NCBI RefSeq assembly: GCF_000611645.1
Contig: NW_014013626.1
Span: forward strand, 1-40,000
Reading direction: 5' to 3'
From: Monoraphidium neglectum
Taxonomy: Eukaryota; Chlorophyta; Chlorophyceae; Sphaeropleales; Selenastraceae
Length of the DNA: 40,000 nt
Under the pieces are notes generated by a model, which ran no database searches, was not told the origin of the DNA, and was given only the letters and a program-made list of their open reading frames with translations. Below, piece by piece: positions 11,301-22,500 of the stretch. Numbering within the stretch: the first letter of the stretch is position 1; each line of letters begins with the position of its first letter. A program made the translations under genes and the position numbers.

Positions 11301-12881
11301 GTTTCAGATTTTTCTCGTAACTTTCCAATTTCAAAAAATCATTTAATCTTAAAAAAGAATTTTTTAAAAAATACGATGTCCCTAGGTTTAACAAGTTTTT
11401 ATAGTCCTTATGAGGGTGAAGTTTTAAAAATTTATAATCAGAATTCAGATATCTTAAACTTAAGAAAAAGCGTAAATGTGTATCTGGAAACAGGATTAGA
11501 GCAAGAAAGACAACAACAAAAATTGATTTTAACAAAATCAGATATATTTGGTTTAGAACTTCCAATTACTAAAGTTTCTTTTTTAGACTTAAAAAAACCA
11601 TTGCAATCACCTGTCCGTTTTTTCGATTCAATGTGGGGTTCAAAACAAAGTTCTAACGTTGTTTTATCTGTGCCAAGCTCAGAATCTTCGATTTGGAGAA
11701 AGATCGATTTTTTTCGCTCATTCTTTAGAACCGTTGACAGTTGGAAAAATTCACGCGAGTGGCATCCGCTAAATCGAGGCCACGAAAAAACAAATTTTTC
11801 TAAAACCTATAAACCAGAGATCTTCAATTTTAATCATTTAGAAGATCAAACATTTTTTAACCTGATATCGACAAAAAACTCTTTAAAATTTTTACTGTTT
11901 TATCATGAAAGATTTAAACGATTAGAAAAACATTATTATGATGAATTTGATTTAAATCAATATAAAATTTCTGACTTTAATACGCATTATAAAAATAAAC
12001 GTTATAAAATAAAAACAGTGAGTTTTGACTTGATTAATCAAAATAAAAAGTTACGTTTAGGAGCATTTGTTAGTACAGGTGAGAAGTTTTATTCTAATTT
12101 AACTTTTTTAAAGTCAGGTTTGATTATTCACTTAAGTTCAAAAAAATTAACATTACGAAAAGCTCAATTCTTTTTTATTTCTCCTCAAGCTATACTACAT
12201 ACATATCATGGGCATTGTTTAACAAAAAATTCGCCAGTTATGACTCTTCCATTTCAAACATTAAAAACAGGTGACATTGTCCAAGGAATCCCAAAAGTTG
12301 AACAATACTTAGAAGCTCGTACAACAATTCGTGGTCGATTATTTTTAAATAGTTTACCTGTTTTACTTTATGCTATTTACCAGCGTTATTCGTCTCAATT
12401 AAATATGGAAAAAGCAGTTCAACAAAGTTTTTTAAAAATTCAACAAATTTTGGTAGATGGGGTGCAACGTGTATACAGATCACAAGGTGTTAGTATTGCA
12501 GATAAACACTTAGAAATTATTGTACGTCAAATGACATCCAAAGTTAAAATTGTTTATGGTGGACAAACAGGATTTTTTCCTGGAGAGTTTGTTGATTTAG
12601 AATTTGTCGAACGTATTAATCGTTTTTTAATGGTGAAAATCCGATATGAACCTGTTGTTCTTGGAATTACTCGAGCATCTTTAGAAGTCGATAGCTTTTT
12701 ATCGGCAGCGAGTTTTCAACAAACTACAAAAGTCTTAAGTCGAGCAGCTATGGAAAATAAAAAAGATTTTTTAAAAGGTTTAAAAGAAAATCTTTTAGTA
12801 GGGAATTTACTTCCAGCTGGCACAGGGTATATTGTTCCAATTTCAGAAAAAAGGTTTTCGAAAATCCTTATTGACGATTGA
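5382..12881 (+). CDS. rpoC2: RNA polymerase beta'' subunit
   Basis: This is the C-terminal half of bacterial beta' as carried by plastids, part of the plastid-encoded RNA polymerase. The product has 2,499 residues, against about 1,400 in land plants; chlorophycean homologues are also huge. Conserved N-terminal sequence (about 1-420) includes MMAFSGARGNLSQVRQL. It also includes the zinc-binding cysteines Cys234, Cys317, Cys324 and Cys327, and the trigger-loop block GEAVGVIAGQSIGEPGTQ (341-358). The conserved C-terminus (about 2300-2499) carries KVEQYLEARTTIRGR and VDLEFVERINR. The roughly 1,800 residues between are mostly low-complexity Lys/Asn/Phe/Ser-rich sequence. Two GC-rich palindrome tracts interrupt it in frame, at residues about 747-802 and 1584-1621, giving Gly/Pro/Arg-rich segments. 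No stop or frameshift is seen. rpoB and rpoC1 are not in the window. Confidence 0.96.
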   Translation: MDSSRQKIKNVNFSLLKDNNPIFWNFSLDKVRLKNFVSWFFKNHGEKKTLQLLEQLKNLGFGYATQAGISLGIEDLKIPPNKNKLLAEAENSISNSLISYRKGEITGIEKRQQFIETWHEISENLKQEVVRYFEKTNILNPVYMMAFSGARGNLSQVRQLVGMRGLMSDPQGKIIEFPIQSNFREGLTLTEYLISTYGARKGIVDTALRTATAGYLTRRLVDVAQHVIVSTFDCGTKRGIFLFDMKEGNKTIYSFSNRLIGRVLAQNIYASVNVNQLLKTEASKSKLGFRNQEINTELATAIAKLHKKALVRSPLTCETRKLVCQLCYGWSLATSRLVSVGEAVGVIAGQSIGEPGTQLTMRTFHTGGVFSGEITEQINAPFSGIAEYSEPISGACIRTPLGFLAFLTKTNGTLFFKKSKMKLLEDDSLHLNKTLTNESSVMNVYKIPSFTVLFARHGEFIEKSKFLAQISLFPTGQKTTQTIEQTIYSSLEGEVYYNQIDLLEDIDEKYGEHISKAEDWSKVWVLSAKISNNTLVSDYLPKCGDFVSKNSIVNQIQWLTNFSQPSYINYNTSNASNFKNSDYSYESKRLFKSFQSYSLSNNKLKSNLTLNSSFNAVLALKTKSIDNFSSNFKIFSKYQKRKKFLLNNINLTNLNQRQIFSVYYLRNIQTCFVYPYQFNFRYNFLKSIAQTVIFLPILGSGVLTNWLNLKSLKHKKNKKQKVMNLVQKQSTVLVKRLNLNKKFKVRHNVVMRGQASRPGGALPPGPQKSPRSGGQGPPQSPRPNGSGGSPRALGPGGGPPRALNKTNFFHPLILANFVSFSSTLNTKTLKNFYKRKSKISNVKLEKSIVYPYFPNNYPNPLSEYNYLNKSDTDFWLYKKSMENVFNKFSFKNQAQLKNLQNSKQKKHHGSSIITKFEKNKIRNIFFKKTTTLKREQLSIKTPILFLNTEKICYRKLGYFVSIEIEPNKRDQLFSFLPLQNDSSMDIHKIHILNKSLGFSSFLSLKKNLKNTKLKNPNANNTLNLNNTDSWSLNSNQGFYWFPEFSQTITNGIFSVLGPTISQKIFKTKFFKLKTKNTKSAFFYTKKYIQFLNLAQSQITKKNLTNKMNFSKTFRKKKFSKFLKNQEKNKGTIFQSVLFSNLANINLAYHSETKDVRFTNKNFYLSHFNQDSFSKKLQLIFMNIENYQMFHFVSPLNKYPWFEKKSHEKAFNYLKTLNHKSLKQQLKSNYISVKKSFIIDNFKQTEKKDSKKSSERKIFSFSKKDLEYSKNLTVKLNQFKKLSTPFQEIYWLAQENYSLNVLINNNKLKNFGLNESRFIFNSNHTNFNRIKERTNIYLTNYQGLKKEFVFKYDGLLKIHTSEVLNTFNKNGQLDKPVNLNFTKSSSLAHSKLKVKFIKYVLMKKNFKRNLFLNTQTQQNLHKSKVNGLFCVNLKNYNNFLSSLPLLQRTNISTRSPENFTTVKNFAKKKYSKKISKTKNLALNITLKPGWIYKTTNLSNIFNIHKLLISAGNNLLDDICFEQQNIFVEIISLNKMCLPNLFKTDFKNQKSTNSFNTLIKVKNSKCRFLQKNKDIKQKHQKNLLKFGGTNGRWGPRGGETPPQALRFIKPKRTPSASRSPRKLRDVTALFFLIRPLNHRLFPNHQQMKRALYKCMQKKRTNELNSSNFLYKKYFSNELNQQTNALKSLSNFEPLDFQLTRMNLWDSTFVSKKQKFLLFNSKKLNPKQKIEETPKKTSFSTLFPNSFFKSFSKKGQVFYLAKKISNFFSNSSNFRKYERGRNCILEKAYFSNYSVNFTQCKVSLSLSRSSIANASTTAAGFLAYSFPQISLNKEPTRMDFSEYSSTEYNNYLKNQYLRILMIRSSHSLFQKNNAFFSKTQKFSEVSNSLEKSRFRFYKKRIINLQSFLNFYNSMPFFEYSLNQKYGFLANQKLFASSFYKQQFENYFKITVLDSKTIFNETFNGKRFIQKKRNKNVVSDFSRNFPISKNHLILKKNFLKNTMSLGLTSFYSPYEGEVLKIYNQNSDILNLRKSVNVYLETGLEQERQQQKLILTKSDIFGLELPITKVSFLDLKKPLQSPVRFFDSMWGSKQSSNVVLSVPSSESSIWRKIDFFRSFFRTVDSWKNSREWHPLNRGHEKTNFSKTYKPEIFNFNHLEDQTFFNLISTKNSLKFLLFYHERFKRLEKHYYDEFDLNQYKISDFNTHYKNKRYKIKTVSFDLINQNKKLRLGAFVSTGEKFYSNLTFLKSGLIIHLSSKKLTLRKAQFFFISPQAILHTYHGHCLTKNSPVMTLPFQTLKTGDIVQGIPKVEQYLEARTTIRGRLFLNSLPVLLYAIYQRYSSQLNMEKAVQQSFLKIQQILVDGVQRVYRSQGVSIADKHLEIIVRQMTSKVKIVYGGQTGFFPGEFVDLEFVERINRFLMVKIRYEPVVLGITRASLEVDSFLSAASFQQTTKVLSRAAMENKKDFLKGLKENLLVGNLLPAGTGYIVPISEKRFSKILIDD
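7622..7787. repeat. GC-rich palindrome tract inside rpoC2
   Basis: About 165 bp of the palindromic family lie within the rpoC2 frame, beginning with a variant of the TAACGTTGTTATGC element (7621-7637). Translation gives a Gly/Pro/Ser/Arg-rich stretch unlike the flanking Lys/Asn-rich protein. Confidence 0.88.
10132..10248. repeat. GC-rich palindrome tract inside rpoC2 (second)
   Basis: Includes a run-type palindrome (GGGGGGGAAACCCCCCC), a TTTATAAA-centred AT palindrome and GCTTCTCGAAGC. The rpoC2 frame passes through without a stop, adding Gly/Arg/Pro-rich residues. Confidence 0.85.
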
Positions 12882-12938
12882 ATAAATTTAAAGCAAAAAT
12901 TGTAAAAAATTAAACTTCTTAATTTTTTTATTATTGTA

Positions 12939-12990
12939 AAAAATCAAGGAAAGCCGATACGATTAGATTAATCGGCTTTTCTTGATTTTT
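12939..12990 (+). terminator. rpoC2 3' inverted repeat
   Basis: A 20-bp stem with one G-U pair (12939-12958 with 12971-12990) and a 12-nt loop, 58 nt after the rpoC2 stop. It probably separates the rpoC2 transcript from trnT. Confidence 0.75.
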
Positions 12991-13025
12991 ATTAACAGTT
13001 TAGATAATATAATTTATAGGACTAA

Positions 13026-13098
13026 GCCTGCTTAACTCAATCGGTAGAGTATCGGTTTTGTAAACCGAAGGTTACCGGTTCAACTCCGGTAGTAGGCT
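13026..13098 (+). tRNA. trnT-UGU: tRNA-Thr (UGU anticodon)
   Basis: A complete cloverleaf can be folded. The acceptor stem GCCTGCT pairs with AGTAGGC, with one G-U pair and discriminator T. The D arm contains CTCAATCGGTAGAG. The anticodon stem is CGGTT/AACCG, with anticodon TGT in the loop TTTGTAA. The T arm is ACCGG TTCAACT CCGGT. CCA is not encoded and there is no intron. It reads ACA codons, which are frequent in these AT-rich genes. Confidence 0.95.
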
Positions 13099-13559
13099 TT
13101 TTGAATTTTATATCGTAAAGCTAAGAGCCCCCCGGTGGCCCGGAGCAGACCTCCCCACACATAACAACGTTATGCATGCCTTTGCTAGTTTTGTTTTTTT
13201 TAGAAGAACTAGTATTATGTTCTATCAAAAAACATTCTTTTAAAAAGAAATTCTTAAATGTTTTTTGTTTTAATTTTAAAAAATTTTAGTTTTTTTTTAA
13301 ATTAAAACTAAGAGAAAATTCTTTATAATTTTTGACTCCAAAATCAACAAAAAAATTTTTGAAAAAAAGTATTTTACTCCAAAAAAATCTTGTGGAATTT
13401 TTAAATTGGCGAGAAAAAAAAAAAACGGATCTTTTTTTAATTAACTCATTGAGTTTTTCTAAACCAAATGAGAAAAATCGAAAAAATAGAAAAGTTTTTC
13501 CAAATGTCTCAAGCCCGGTTAATAACATTTTTATAAAAAATAAAAAGTTTACAAAAAAA
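13099..13559. other. trnT-ftsH spacer with palindromes
   Basis: Contains a short GC-rich patch (about 13126-13157) and an inverted-orientation copy of the TAACGTTGTTATGC element (13160-13179). The rest is AT-rich. The ftsH frame is already open from 13329, so the right half may be coding if a non-ATG start is used. Confidence 0.6.
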
Positions 13560-16500
13560 ATGTATCGATCTACTCAAAACAAATTAAGTTTAGATTTATT
13601 AAAACAAAAACAAAGACTTTTACTTTCAGATTTTTTTCCACACAAAAAACCATTCATGCATTTTTGGATTTTTCCTTTATTAGGTGGTTGTTTTATGAGT
13701 TTAATGACATTTCATAGCGGTAAGGGTTTTATAAACAAAAATCAAAACTTTCCAAATCTTGATTTTTCAGTAAGAAACGTTCGTAATTCACGAGAAAACT
13801 CTAAACAAAGTATTTTACAATTATATAAACCATTAAAAGATAATAACGTAAACTTAAAGCTTCTTTTGGGACCTTCTAATTCATCTAAAGTACACGTGAG
13901 CCGAGGGCTCGTGACTATGCGGGGGCCAATGGCTCCACCGACCCCCCAATCTTTTTCTGAAATCTTCGATTCAGGACCCGAGCGTAGCCTCCGAACAAAG
14001 CTTTGTAATGTTAAAGATGAGGCATCCATTGGAACAACAACGAGGAATCAATTGTTAACTTTTTACGCAAATTATACAAACCAAGAACCTCTTTCGTCTA
14101 GATTAAGACAAGATTATCAAAACATTGTTCTTAATAAATTTTTACCTGTTGAGTTCGAAAAATTATGTTTATTTTATCTAAATTTAACAAATCAAAATTT
14201 AAACATGAATTCGAATAATTATTTACAAAATAAACAAAACTATAAATATTTTCTGAAACAAATATTACAGCAAAATAATTATCTAAAAAACGAAGCAACA
14301 TTCCATTTGGTTTGGCATGTATTAAAAGTGGAACCCAATAATGTATTTTCAGTTCAGCACGTAAACACAAAAAATAACTTTTTACACAATTTAGATTTGA
14401 GAAAATCTTTTAAAAAAGGATTTTTAGATTATTTTCCAATGGAACATTTCGCTCAAAAACTCTATAATGAAAATGCTACGTATTATTTAAAAAATTCAAA
14501 TTTAAAGTCTTTTCTTTTTTCTAATTTAATAAAACAAATTAAAGATATACCACATATTTCTTACTATAACGCTTCTGTTTTGCTAGATAAATGGATAAAA
14601 ACATTAAAGTTAAATTCTATAACGCAAAACCCTCTAAAATCATCTCAAATAAGCATGAATAATATCAATAATCTTTTGACAAAAGAGACTTTTTCGGAAT
14701 TTTGTGACAAATTGTATGTGTTAGAACATTTATTTTCAAACTCTTCAAAATATCAAAACGATTTGACTTTTTATTTTTATACTTTACTCGAAACTTTAAA
14801 TAAAAACCAAAACAATTATCAATACATTTATTCTCAAATTAATCCAAATTTTAAAAAACTAGAATCTAAAAAAATAGCTCAATTATTCGCAACTGTTCTC
14901 ATTGATTCTAAAAAAGATTCTACTTTGAATTCTTTAAAAAATTTGAAAAAAAAATTTCAAAATGAATATCGATATCATCTAATGAAAGTTCTATTAAAAA
15001 ATTCTTTCTATAAGACAAATTCAAAAAAGAATATAATATCACCAAACTCTTTTCAAACTTTTTCAACAATGCGGAACGAAGTCCTAGGCCCTGTGGGCCT
15101 CGACTTTGCGGGGGCCAACCGTCGAGCCCCAATGGGTCTAGAGGGGCCGAGGGCCGAAGGCCCTAGCCCGAGACCCAACGGGTCGGGGGGTTCCCCGAGG
15201 GCCGAAGGCCCGGGGGGGGAACCCCCCCGCGAACCCAAATTGACTTTTTTCAATATATCGGACGTCCAAGTTAAAAGAATTTTGAATTATACACTTTTTT
15301 TAAAGTTTATTAATAACAAACCTTTGCTTCAAGCTAAAACACTTCCTATTTTGAAAAAAATTAAATTGCGCCGTAAATCAGAGCTACTATATAATTTTAC
15401 GAATTTAGTAGATCCGATGGTTATTTCAACACAAAAAAAAAATTTAAAAAACATAACTTACGAATTACTTTTATTACAAAACTGGAAAACTTTATTTGCA
15501 GATATTTGTTATATCAATGTTCTTGAAAAAAATTTTAAATATACAATTTCTTCTGATTTATCTAAAAAATTTGCTTTATTCAAAACTGGGGCACAGCGGG
15601 GGTCTAGACCCATAGGTTCTCTAGGGCTTCTAGGGGCCTTTGGCCCCTCGGAAGCCCTCGCAAGCCCCATGACCTCGGAGGGCAAAGCCTCTGCAAAACA
15701 AAAATTGATTCAACCCAAAATAAAAAAAACTCAAGAATTAAAATTTTTAACAAATAAATTAACTAAAGAAATCACTTTGTATTGTAAGTTAAATACAATT
15801 TCAAAAAAACTTATCAATTCTGTTTCTTCGTTAACAGACCAAAACCAAAAAGATAATCAACTTAACCAGCTAGTTATTCAATATAAAACACCCATTTTAA
15901 TAGCAAAAATTCAAAAAGAACTATTATCATTTCCAAATTTCAATAACGAGTTTAATTTATTAACTGCAAACCCGACAACAACAAAATTTAAAAACATTTC
16001 TTGGGTTCGAAGTCCATTGTCTTGGTTTGAAATAGCTTCAAAACAAAATGATTTAAGCAATCTCATGTTCTCTTCTCAAAAACTATGGAATAATTTTTCA
16101 AATTCACAAACAACTGTTCCTATTCTACCAAATGGGAAAAAAATAAATTTTATTAAATCATTAATCAAAACAAATACGAAAAAGTTTTTAACTTTCAAAA
16201 ATTTATTATCTGGATCAACCTCTTTAAGTGAAGATACACAACAGCCAAAACTTTGGCCGGGGGGGACCCCGAGGCCCTATGGGCCTAGAAGCTCCGAAAA
16301 AGCTAAAACAATAACTTTTTTAATTCAAAAAAAATCAAAGGGTTTAAAAAATCAACCTGTTTATTTTTTAAAATCATCCCAAACTACAAAATTTTTAAAT
16401 AAGGAAAACTTGTTTAAAAACTTTCAACACAAAAATAGAAGACAGTACAAAACCTCGGATTATAATTTTGAAAAACGTCAATCTGAAAAAATTTTTAGAA

Positions 16501-19500
16501 CTTATTTCTCGGTTAAATCTTTCCAAAAACCTGATAAAGACTTATTGCATAAAAACAATCGTTTTAAACTAAATTCATTAAAAAGTTCCCTAAACTCATC
16601 CAATTCCTTTCATTCAATTCTGCCAGTTTTAAAAAAATTGAAGCAAAAAGTTAAAAGTCAAACGTTGTATTACAAACTTAATAAAGATTTACTTCGTTTA
16701 AATTCAGTGAACGATTTGTTATTAAAAAACCATGATTTGAGACTAAGAAACGATAACTTTAATCAAAAATCAAAGATGACTTCGCATTTTTCTAATAAAA
16801 TATGTTTAACAAAATGTTATAACGCTATCAATTTTAATAAAGTTTTATCTAAACAAAACAGTTTAAATTCTAAAACGTTTTTAAAAAAATTTGGTGAAAG
16901 TTTTAATTTTTTTAAAAAAGCTGATTTTTCCCTTAACGAAACTGAAATTAACCGTTTAGAAAAAAAAAAAGCGGTCCAGAAGAAACGTCGTTTAAAAAAA
17001 CTCAAACTTGAAAATCGTCGAAGAAAAAAAAGAAAACGCTTTTATCCTCGTCCAAATTATTTACGTTTTCAATTGTATTATTCTTTTTTAAAAAAGCGCC
17101 ACTTGTTAACTCGTAACAAGATTGACTCGAAGACGTTGGAATTTTTGATCCAAAGAGGGCGACTGAGCAAAGACAAAATAAAAAATCAAATCGCAAGTAA
17201 AAAATCAAGATCAAAATCTTTCCAAGAAAAAATATATCGTCACCAAAAACAAAAATGGGGAAACGTTTCATCAGAATTGTTATTTTCTGAAAAATTATTC
17301 TTAAAAAAAATACCATTGAGTTGGACAATTCCAACCTATCATGATCAAGAATTTTATAAAATATCAAATGAAACTTTAACAGAATTTGAACGTTTATGTT
17401 GGAAATCATATTGGTTAAGATCAAATTTAACCCCGTATATTCGTCGAATTCAAAACAATTTTAAAAAAATGCAAAAAAAAGAAAGTTTAAAACAATCTAA
17501 AAAAACGTTTTCAATTATTTTAGAAAATTTACTAACTTGGCCAGTTTTTTGGAATAACGAAAATTTTTTTAAATTGAATAACAAACAAGTGAAACAAATG
17601 AAAAATTTAACTCCTGCGTATTTAAATATAAAAGAAACTTTACAAAATTCTTTTTTTAAAGTTTCCAACCTGACTCATTTCAAAAATGTAGAAAACACAG
17701 CAGAATATAATCGCCTTATTTCTGAACGTATTACGGATGAAATTAAAAATGTGAAAAGTCAGTTAAATGTTGATGGACAAACTCATGCTCGAAGCTATAA
17801 GGTTGGACGTCAAAAAATCGATAAGCCGATTTCAAAAAATATTTGGACTTCGTTAAATTCATTTAACAACAATTTTTTAGAACCAAAAATTGAAGCTTTT
17901 TCTCTTTCTCCGACGCGTCTTAGCGACACTTTTGCACAGATGAGCGATTCTTTTATAAAACCTTTTGGTGATTTACCAACCTTACGACTTTTGTGGGCTG
18001 TTAATAAAACAAACTTATTTACTTATAACGAAAACAATTTTTCAAGAAATTTATGGTCTATTTATAAACATCGTGAACAAACCAAGAATAATAAAACAAA
18101 AAAATTTATTTCTCAAATTTTTAATTCTTATAATTTAAATGCAAAAACTGTCGAAACGATGTCATTAAATAAAACAAGACTAGCATGTAAAAAAATCTTA
18201 TCTTTTGGTGGGTTTATTTATGAAAAAAATTATAAGTTTTATTTACGTAATCTAAAATATAAATTACAAAGAGCACCAATTTTAACATCAGATTTAGTTA
18301 AAATGTCGGGGGGCAAAGCCCCCGCAAACAAAAAAAATTCTAATAGTTCTAAAATTCTGTTGTTGAATCAAAACAAAACAATCTTTAAAAATTTAAAGTT
18401 ACAGGAAAAAAATTGGTTTGAAAGTAATTTAAACCATAAATCTCAAAAACGAATAATTCATTTTTGGTGGTCTACTCGACAAGTGAATCCTATTGAACAA
18501 ATGTTCTCGCTTTGGCTTGCATCACCAACAATTTTTTTAGATTTAGACTTTTATGTTTCAGAAAATACAAACTCAATTATTGAGCGAGATTCTTTAAAAA
18601 GTATTAATCGAGTCTCAGATCTTAAATTATTAGTTGAGAGTCCAAATCCTGTGTTCAGAACAGAAACAAGTAAAATTTTACTAATAACAAGTTTTTGGGT
18701 TTGTTCTTTATTATTTCATATTTCGATTTTATTCACAGTTATACGTATTTCGGAAATTCGAAGTCTAGCAAAATTTCAATTTTTGATCCTTTATAAACTT
18801 ACTAACAGTTATTTAATTTGTTTATTTTCTATTTCTGATCTTTTCGAAAATTATAAAACAAAAATTACTTCTTTAATAAAAAACACCTGGAGATTTTCTA
18901 GTAAAACTTGCAACAATTCTAGCTTTTCACAATTTCAAGAATTAAATAGGAAACATTTTGAAAAAAAATGGATTAGACAAAACAGGTTAAAATTCATTTA
19001 TAATAAACAATTTATGTTAAATCAGTCAGAAAAAAAATTGAGTTGGAAAGATGTAGACATTCTTAATGTTCAAATCCCAAATTTGCAAAACCTTTCAAAC
19101 CAAAAAGCGAAGTTAGAAAATTCATCTCTTCAACGATGTTCTAAATTTCAATCTAAACAGTTAATTCAATCTACAATTAATTTTCATTTCAGTTTTCGAG
19201 ATTTTTTTATTTTCTCGACAAAAAACGATAAAAATTTTTCTAAGTCCAAGATTATTGAAAATTTTTTGATTTTTCATTCAATAAATCCATCTTTAGATAA
19301 GTTAAAATTATTGAAAAAACTTGATCTAGTAAATTCTAAGATTTCTCAAAATTGGTTTTATTCGTGGTACACAGGATTTTTATGGTATACGTTTTTTACA
19401 TCTTTCAAAAATTTCAGGTCCAAGAGTCAAAATAACTCTTTAACTAAGATTGGCTCGTCAAACATGAAAGTTAACCCTACTTCTTTAAAATTAGAAATGT

Positions 19501-22500
19501 TTCAAAAAAAAGAGATTTATTTCAAAAAAAACTTAATGAAAACTTTAAATTTTTCAGATAAATTGACAAAATTTAGTTCTAAAAAAACTTTGCGGGGTTT
19601 TACGAGGCCGGGGACAAAGCCCTGGACTATGCGAAGTCTGGAGGCTTATCAAAGCCGAGACCCAATGAGCCGGGAAGCCCGGGGGGGTCCCCCCCAAGAC
19701 CCAACGGGTCTAGCGGCCCCCAATAAAGTAAAAAGATCTTTTTGGATTGTTCAATCGAGTATTCAACTTCAATCTATTTTATCTTTATTAACACTTTATT
19801 TGACAAAAACATTTATCAAGATTTTTTATTTTTGTTTTAATCTATTTTATGGCTTTCTCTTTAAGTTAATTGATGTGCTTGAAAGCATTTTGTTGATTTT
19901 TTATAAATTTCTAGAAAAACCTGCAGAATTAATGGTTGAATGGATTGCAGAAATCTTTTTAATTGAATGGTCTTCAGATTTAACAACTTATATACCAGAA
20001 GCGTTTGATATTTCTATTTGGAATTCACTTACGAAATTTTCTCGTTCTACAAGACCTTTAGGAGGGTTATTGTTTGGTTTTACGTTTCAAAAATTTTTTT
20101 TAGGCTCGTTAGAAATTTTTTATAGTTGGATGTTAAAGCCTGATAAAGATTTAATTCTTCGTCAAAAAAAAGGTGTTATTTTCTGGGACATCTGGGCAGA
20201 AATTTTAATTCAAGCGGCGGAAAAATATAAAATGAATCTATCTTCTTTAACCACATTAAAAGAAGAACAGGAACTTTTAATTGAAAATTTATTAGCTGAA
20301 AAAGAACTTTTACTGAATAGAACGCAATTAAATTTGTTTCAATCACGAAATTCAATAGTTAAGGAAACAAATTTTTTCAATTCCGAAACGTTTAAAAAGT
20401 CATTAATCAAGATGACACCTCTGATGAAATTTTTACAAATTTACCCCCCAAATCCGTTCTGGAATTTATTACATTCTTCAAAGTCTTCTATATCGGTAGT
20501 AAAAAATAATCCTTATAAATTTTTTGTCTCGGACAATCAATTATTAAGTCTAAGTCAATTAAAAATTGACACTCAACCCTCTCTTAGCTTAGTTCAAAAA
20601 ACTAAGTCTTTAGATTCATGGAAAAGATGGTTTGTTAATCAATCTCTAACAACCCAGGGTCGAGATACGGATTTATTTATGGATATTCACCCACCTAAAT
20701 CTTTCTTGAACTTAAGTTTTTTAAAAACTTATTTACCTGCTCAAGAAATTTTAGGTTCTTTAGTTTGTGATATTTATTCTGGTCTTTTCGCTCAAAAAAT
20801 TTCGAAAAACATTTTAGTAGTTGGTGCACCGGGGGCGGCTAAAAGTTTTTTTATTCAAGCTTTAGCGGGAGAGACAGAGTTGAAAATCGTAACTGATAAT
20901 GCTCATCGATATGCATTGGTTCAGGGTGGTGTACCAGTTGGTATGAAATTATTAAGAGATGTTTTTGATTCTATTGCTCTCCATACACCATGTTTATTTT
21001 TATTGGAAGACATTCATGTGATTGGTGAACGCCGTCCAATGTTAATTTCAGATGAGGAAAACTCAAAAGCAACAGATTCTACGTTTGGAGCCGAACAAGA
21101 AGAAGTTCATGAAAAAAATAGATCAATTTATCAATTAAGTAGACATTCGATTTCACATTATAAACGGCCTTATAAAGGTGATTTTTCTCTTTCAATCCCT
21201 ACCAATCATTTTTGTTATGATTTGTTTTTAGGTATTAACCCACTTAAAAAACGTCGATCAGGCTTAACTGCAAAAGGTCCTCTTCCAATTCGTGAACTAG
21301 AAAAAGCATTAATGGGTATAGAATCTTTACCTTCAAATAAACAAGAATTCATTTCTTTTGACGAAAATAACAATACATCAAATAGTCAAGCTTTACTAAG
21401 TGTATTACAAATTTCGACTGAACAGGTTTTTGCTCCTCCTGCAACATCACCATTTAACATTTTACTTATGAAAGAACAAAAAAAACTTAAACCAAAAAAA
21501 TTGGTCAAAGAAATGCCGTGGAGTGGACTTTCATACGATAAGATTATGTTGATCTCAAAAAGTCATTATTCGGTTCGTGTAAAGGTGGCTTTATTAGCTG
21601 AAATGGCAATGACGAATTTATCTATTAAATTAGACATGATCACAGATTTATTGGTTATTATAGATAGTGTTCGATCTAATCGAGGATTTGTTGTATTTGC
21701 CACAACTCATTTACCTTCTTTACTAGATCCAGCTTTACGTCGGCCGGGGCGTCTCGATGAAACCATTTCATTACCACTTTTACCTAATTTAATGAGTCGT
21801 TTTGAAATTTTCAAAACAAGTTTATCTTCCTACACTAAAGCAACGGATTTATTAGACTATAGTCTCTTAAGTTCAACAATTGAACAAAACGAAAATCAAA
21901 TTTATTCAGCTATTTCTAAAAGTTTATTATTGTTGTTAAACACAAAAAAAAATTTTAATGTATCAAGTAATTTATTGAAACCAAAAGTTTTTTCAGGATT
22001 CTTTAATGATTTTCCTATTTATAGTGTTTCTCAAGCTTTTCAGACTTCAATATATCTTCGTTCTTTATTAATTAATACGTCGCAGATTAAAAAATATTTA
22101 ACTCAAGTATCAAAATCTAAATTTACTGCAATTGAATTTAAAACCAAAAAACAAAAATCTAGCATTTATGAAGATAATTTATACAATCTTTTAAATAAAG
22201 AAGTTTTTAATTTTGTTTTATCTGGAACGGATAAGTTTAATTTTATTGCTTTAACTTATGCTCAAGCAGGTCAGTTTTTAGTTGAAGCTTTGATTATTCA
22301 TGATCAAAGTACTTACTCATGCAAATTTTTAACTCAGCTTACTAAAACTCAAGATAGTTATAATACCGAAGAACAGATTTTTAAAAGCTTATACAATTCT
22401 AAAATAGAATCAAAAAACACTTTATTAAAGCTTTTTGCAGGAAAAATAGCAGAATTTTTTGTATTAAACAGTTCCTATTCTCAAAAACTAAAAAGTTTTA

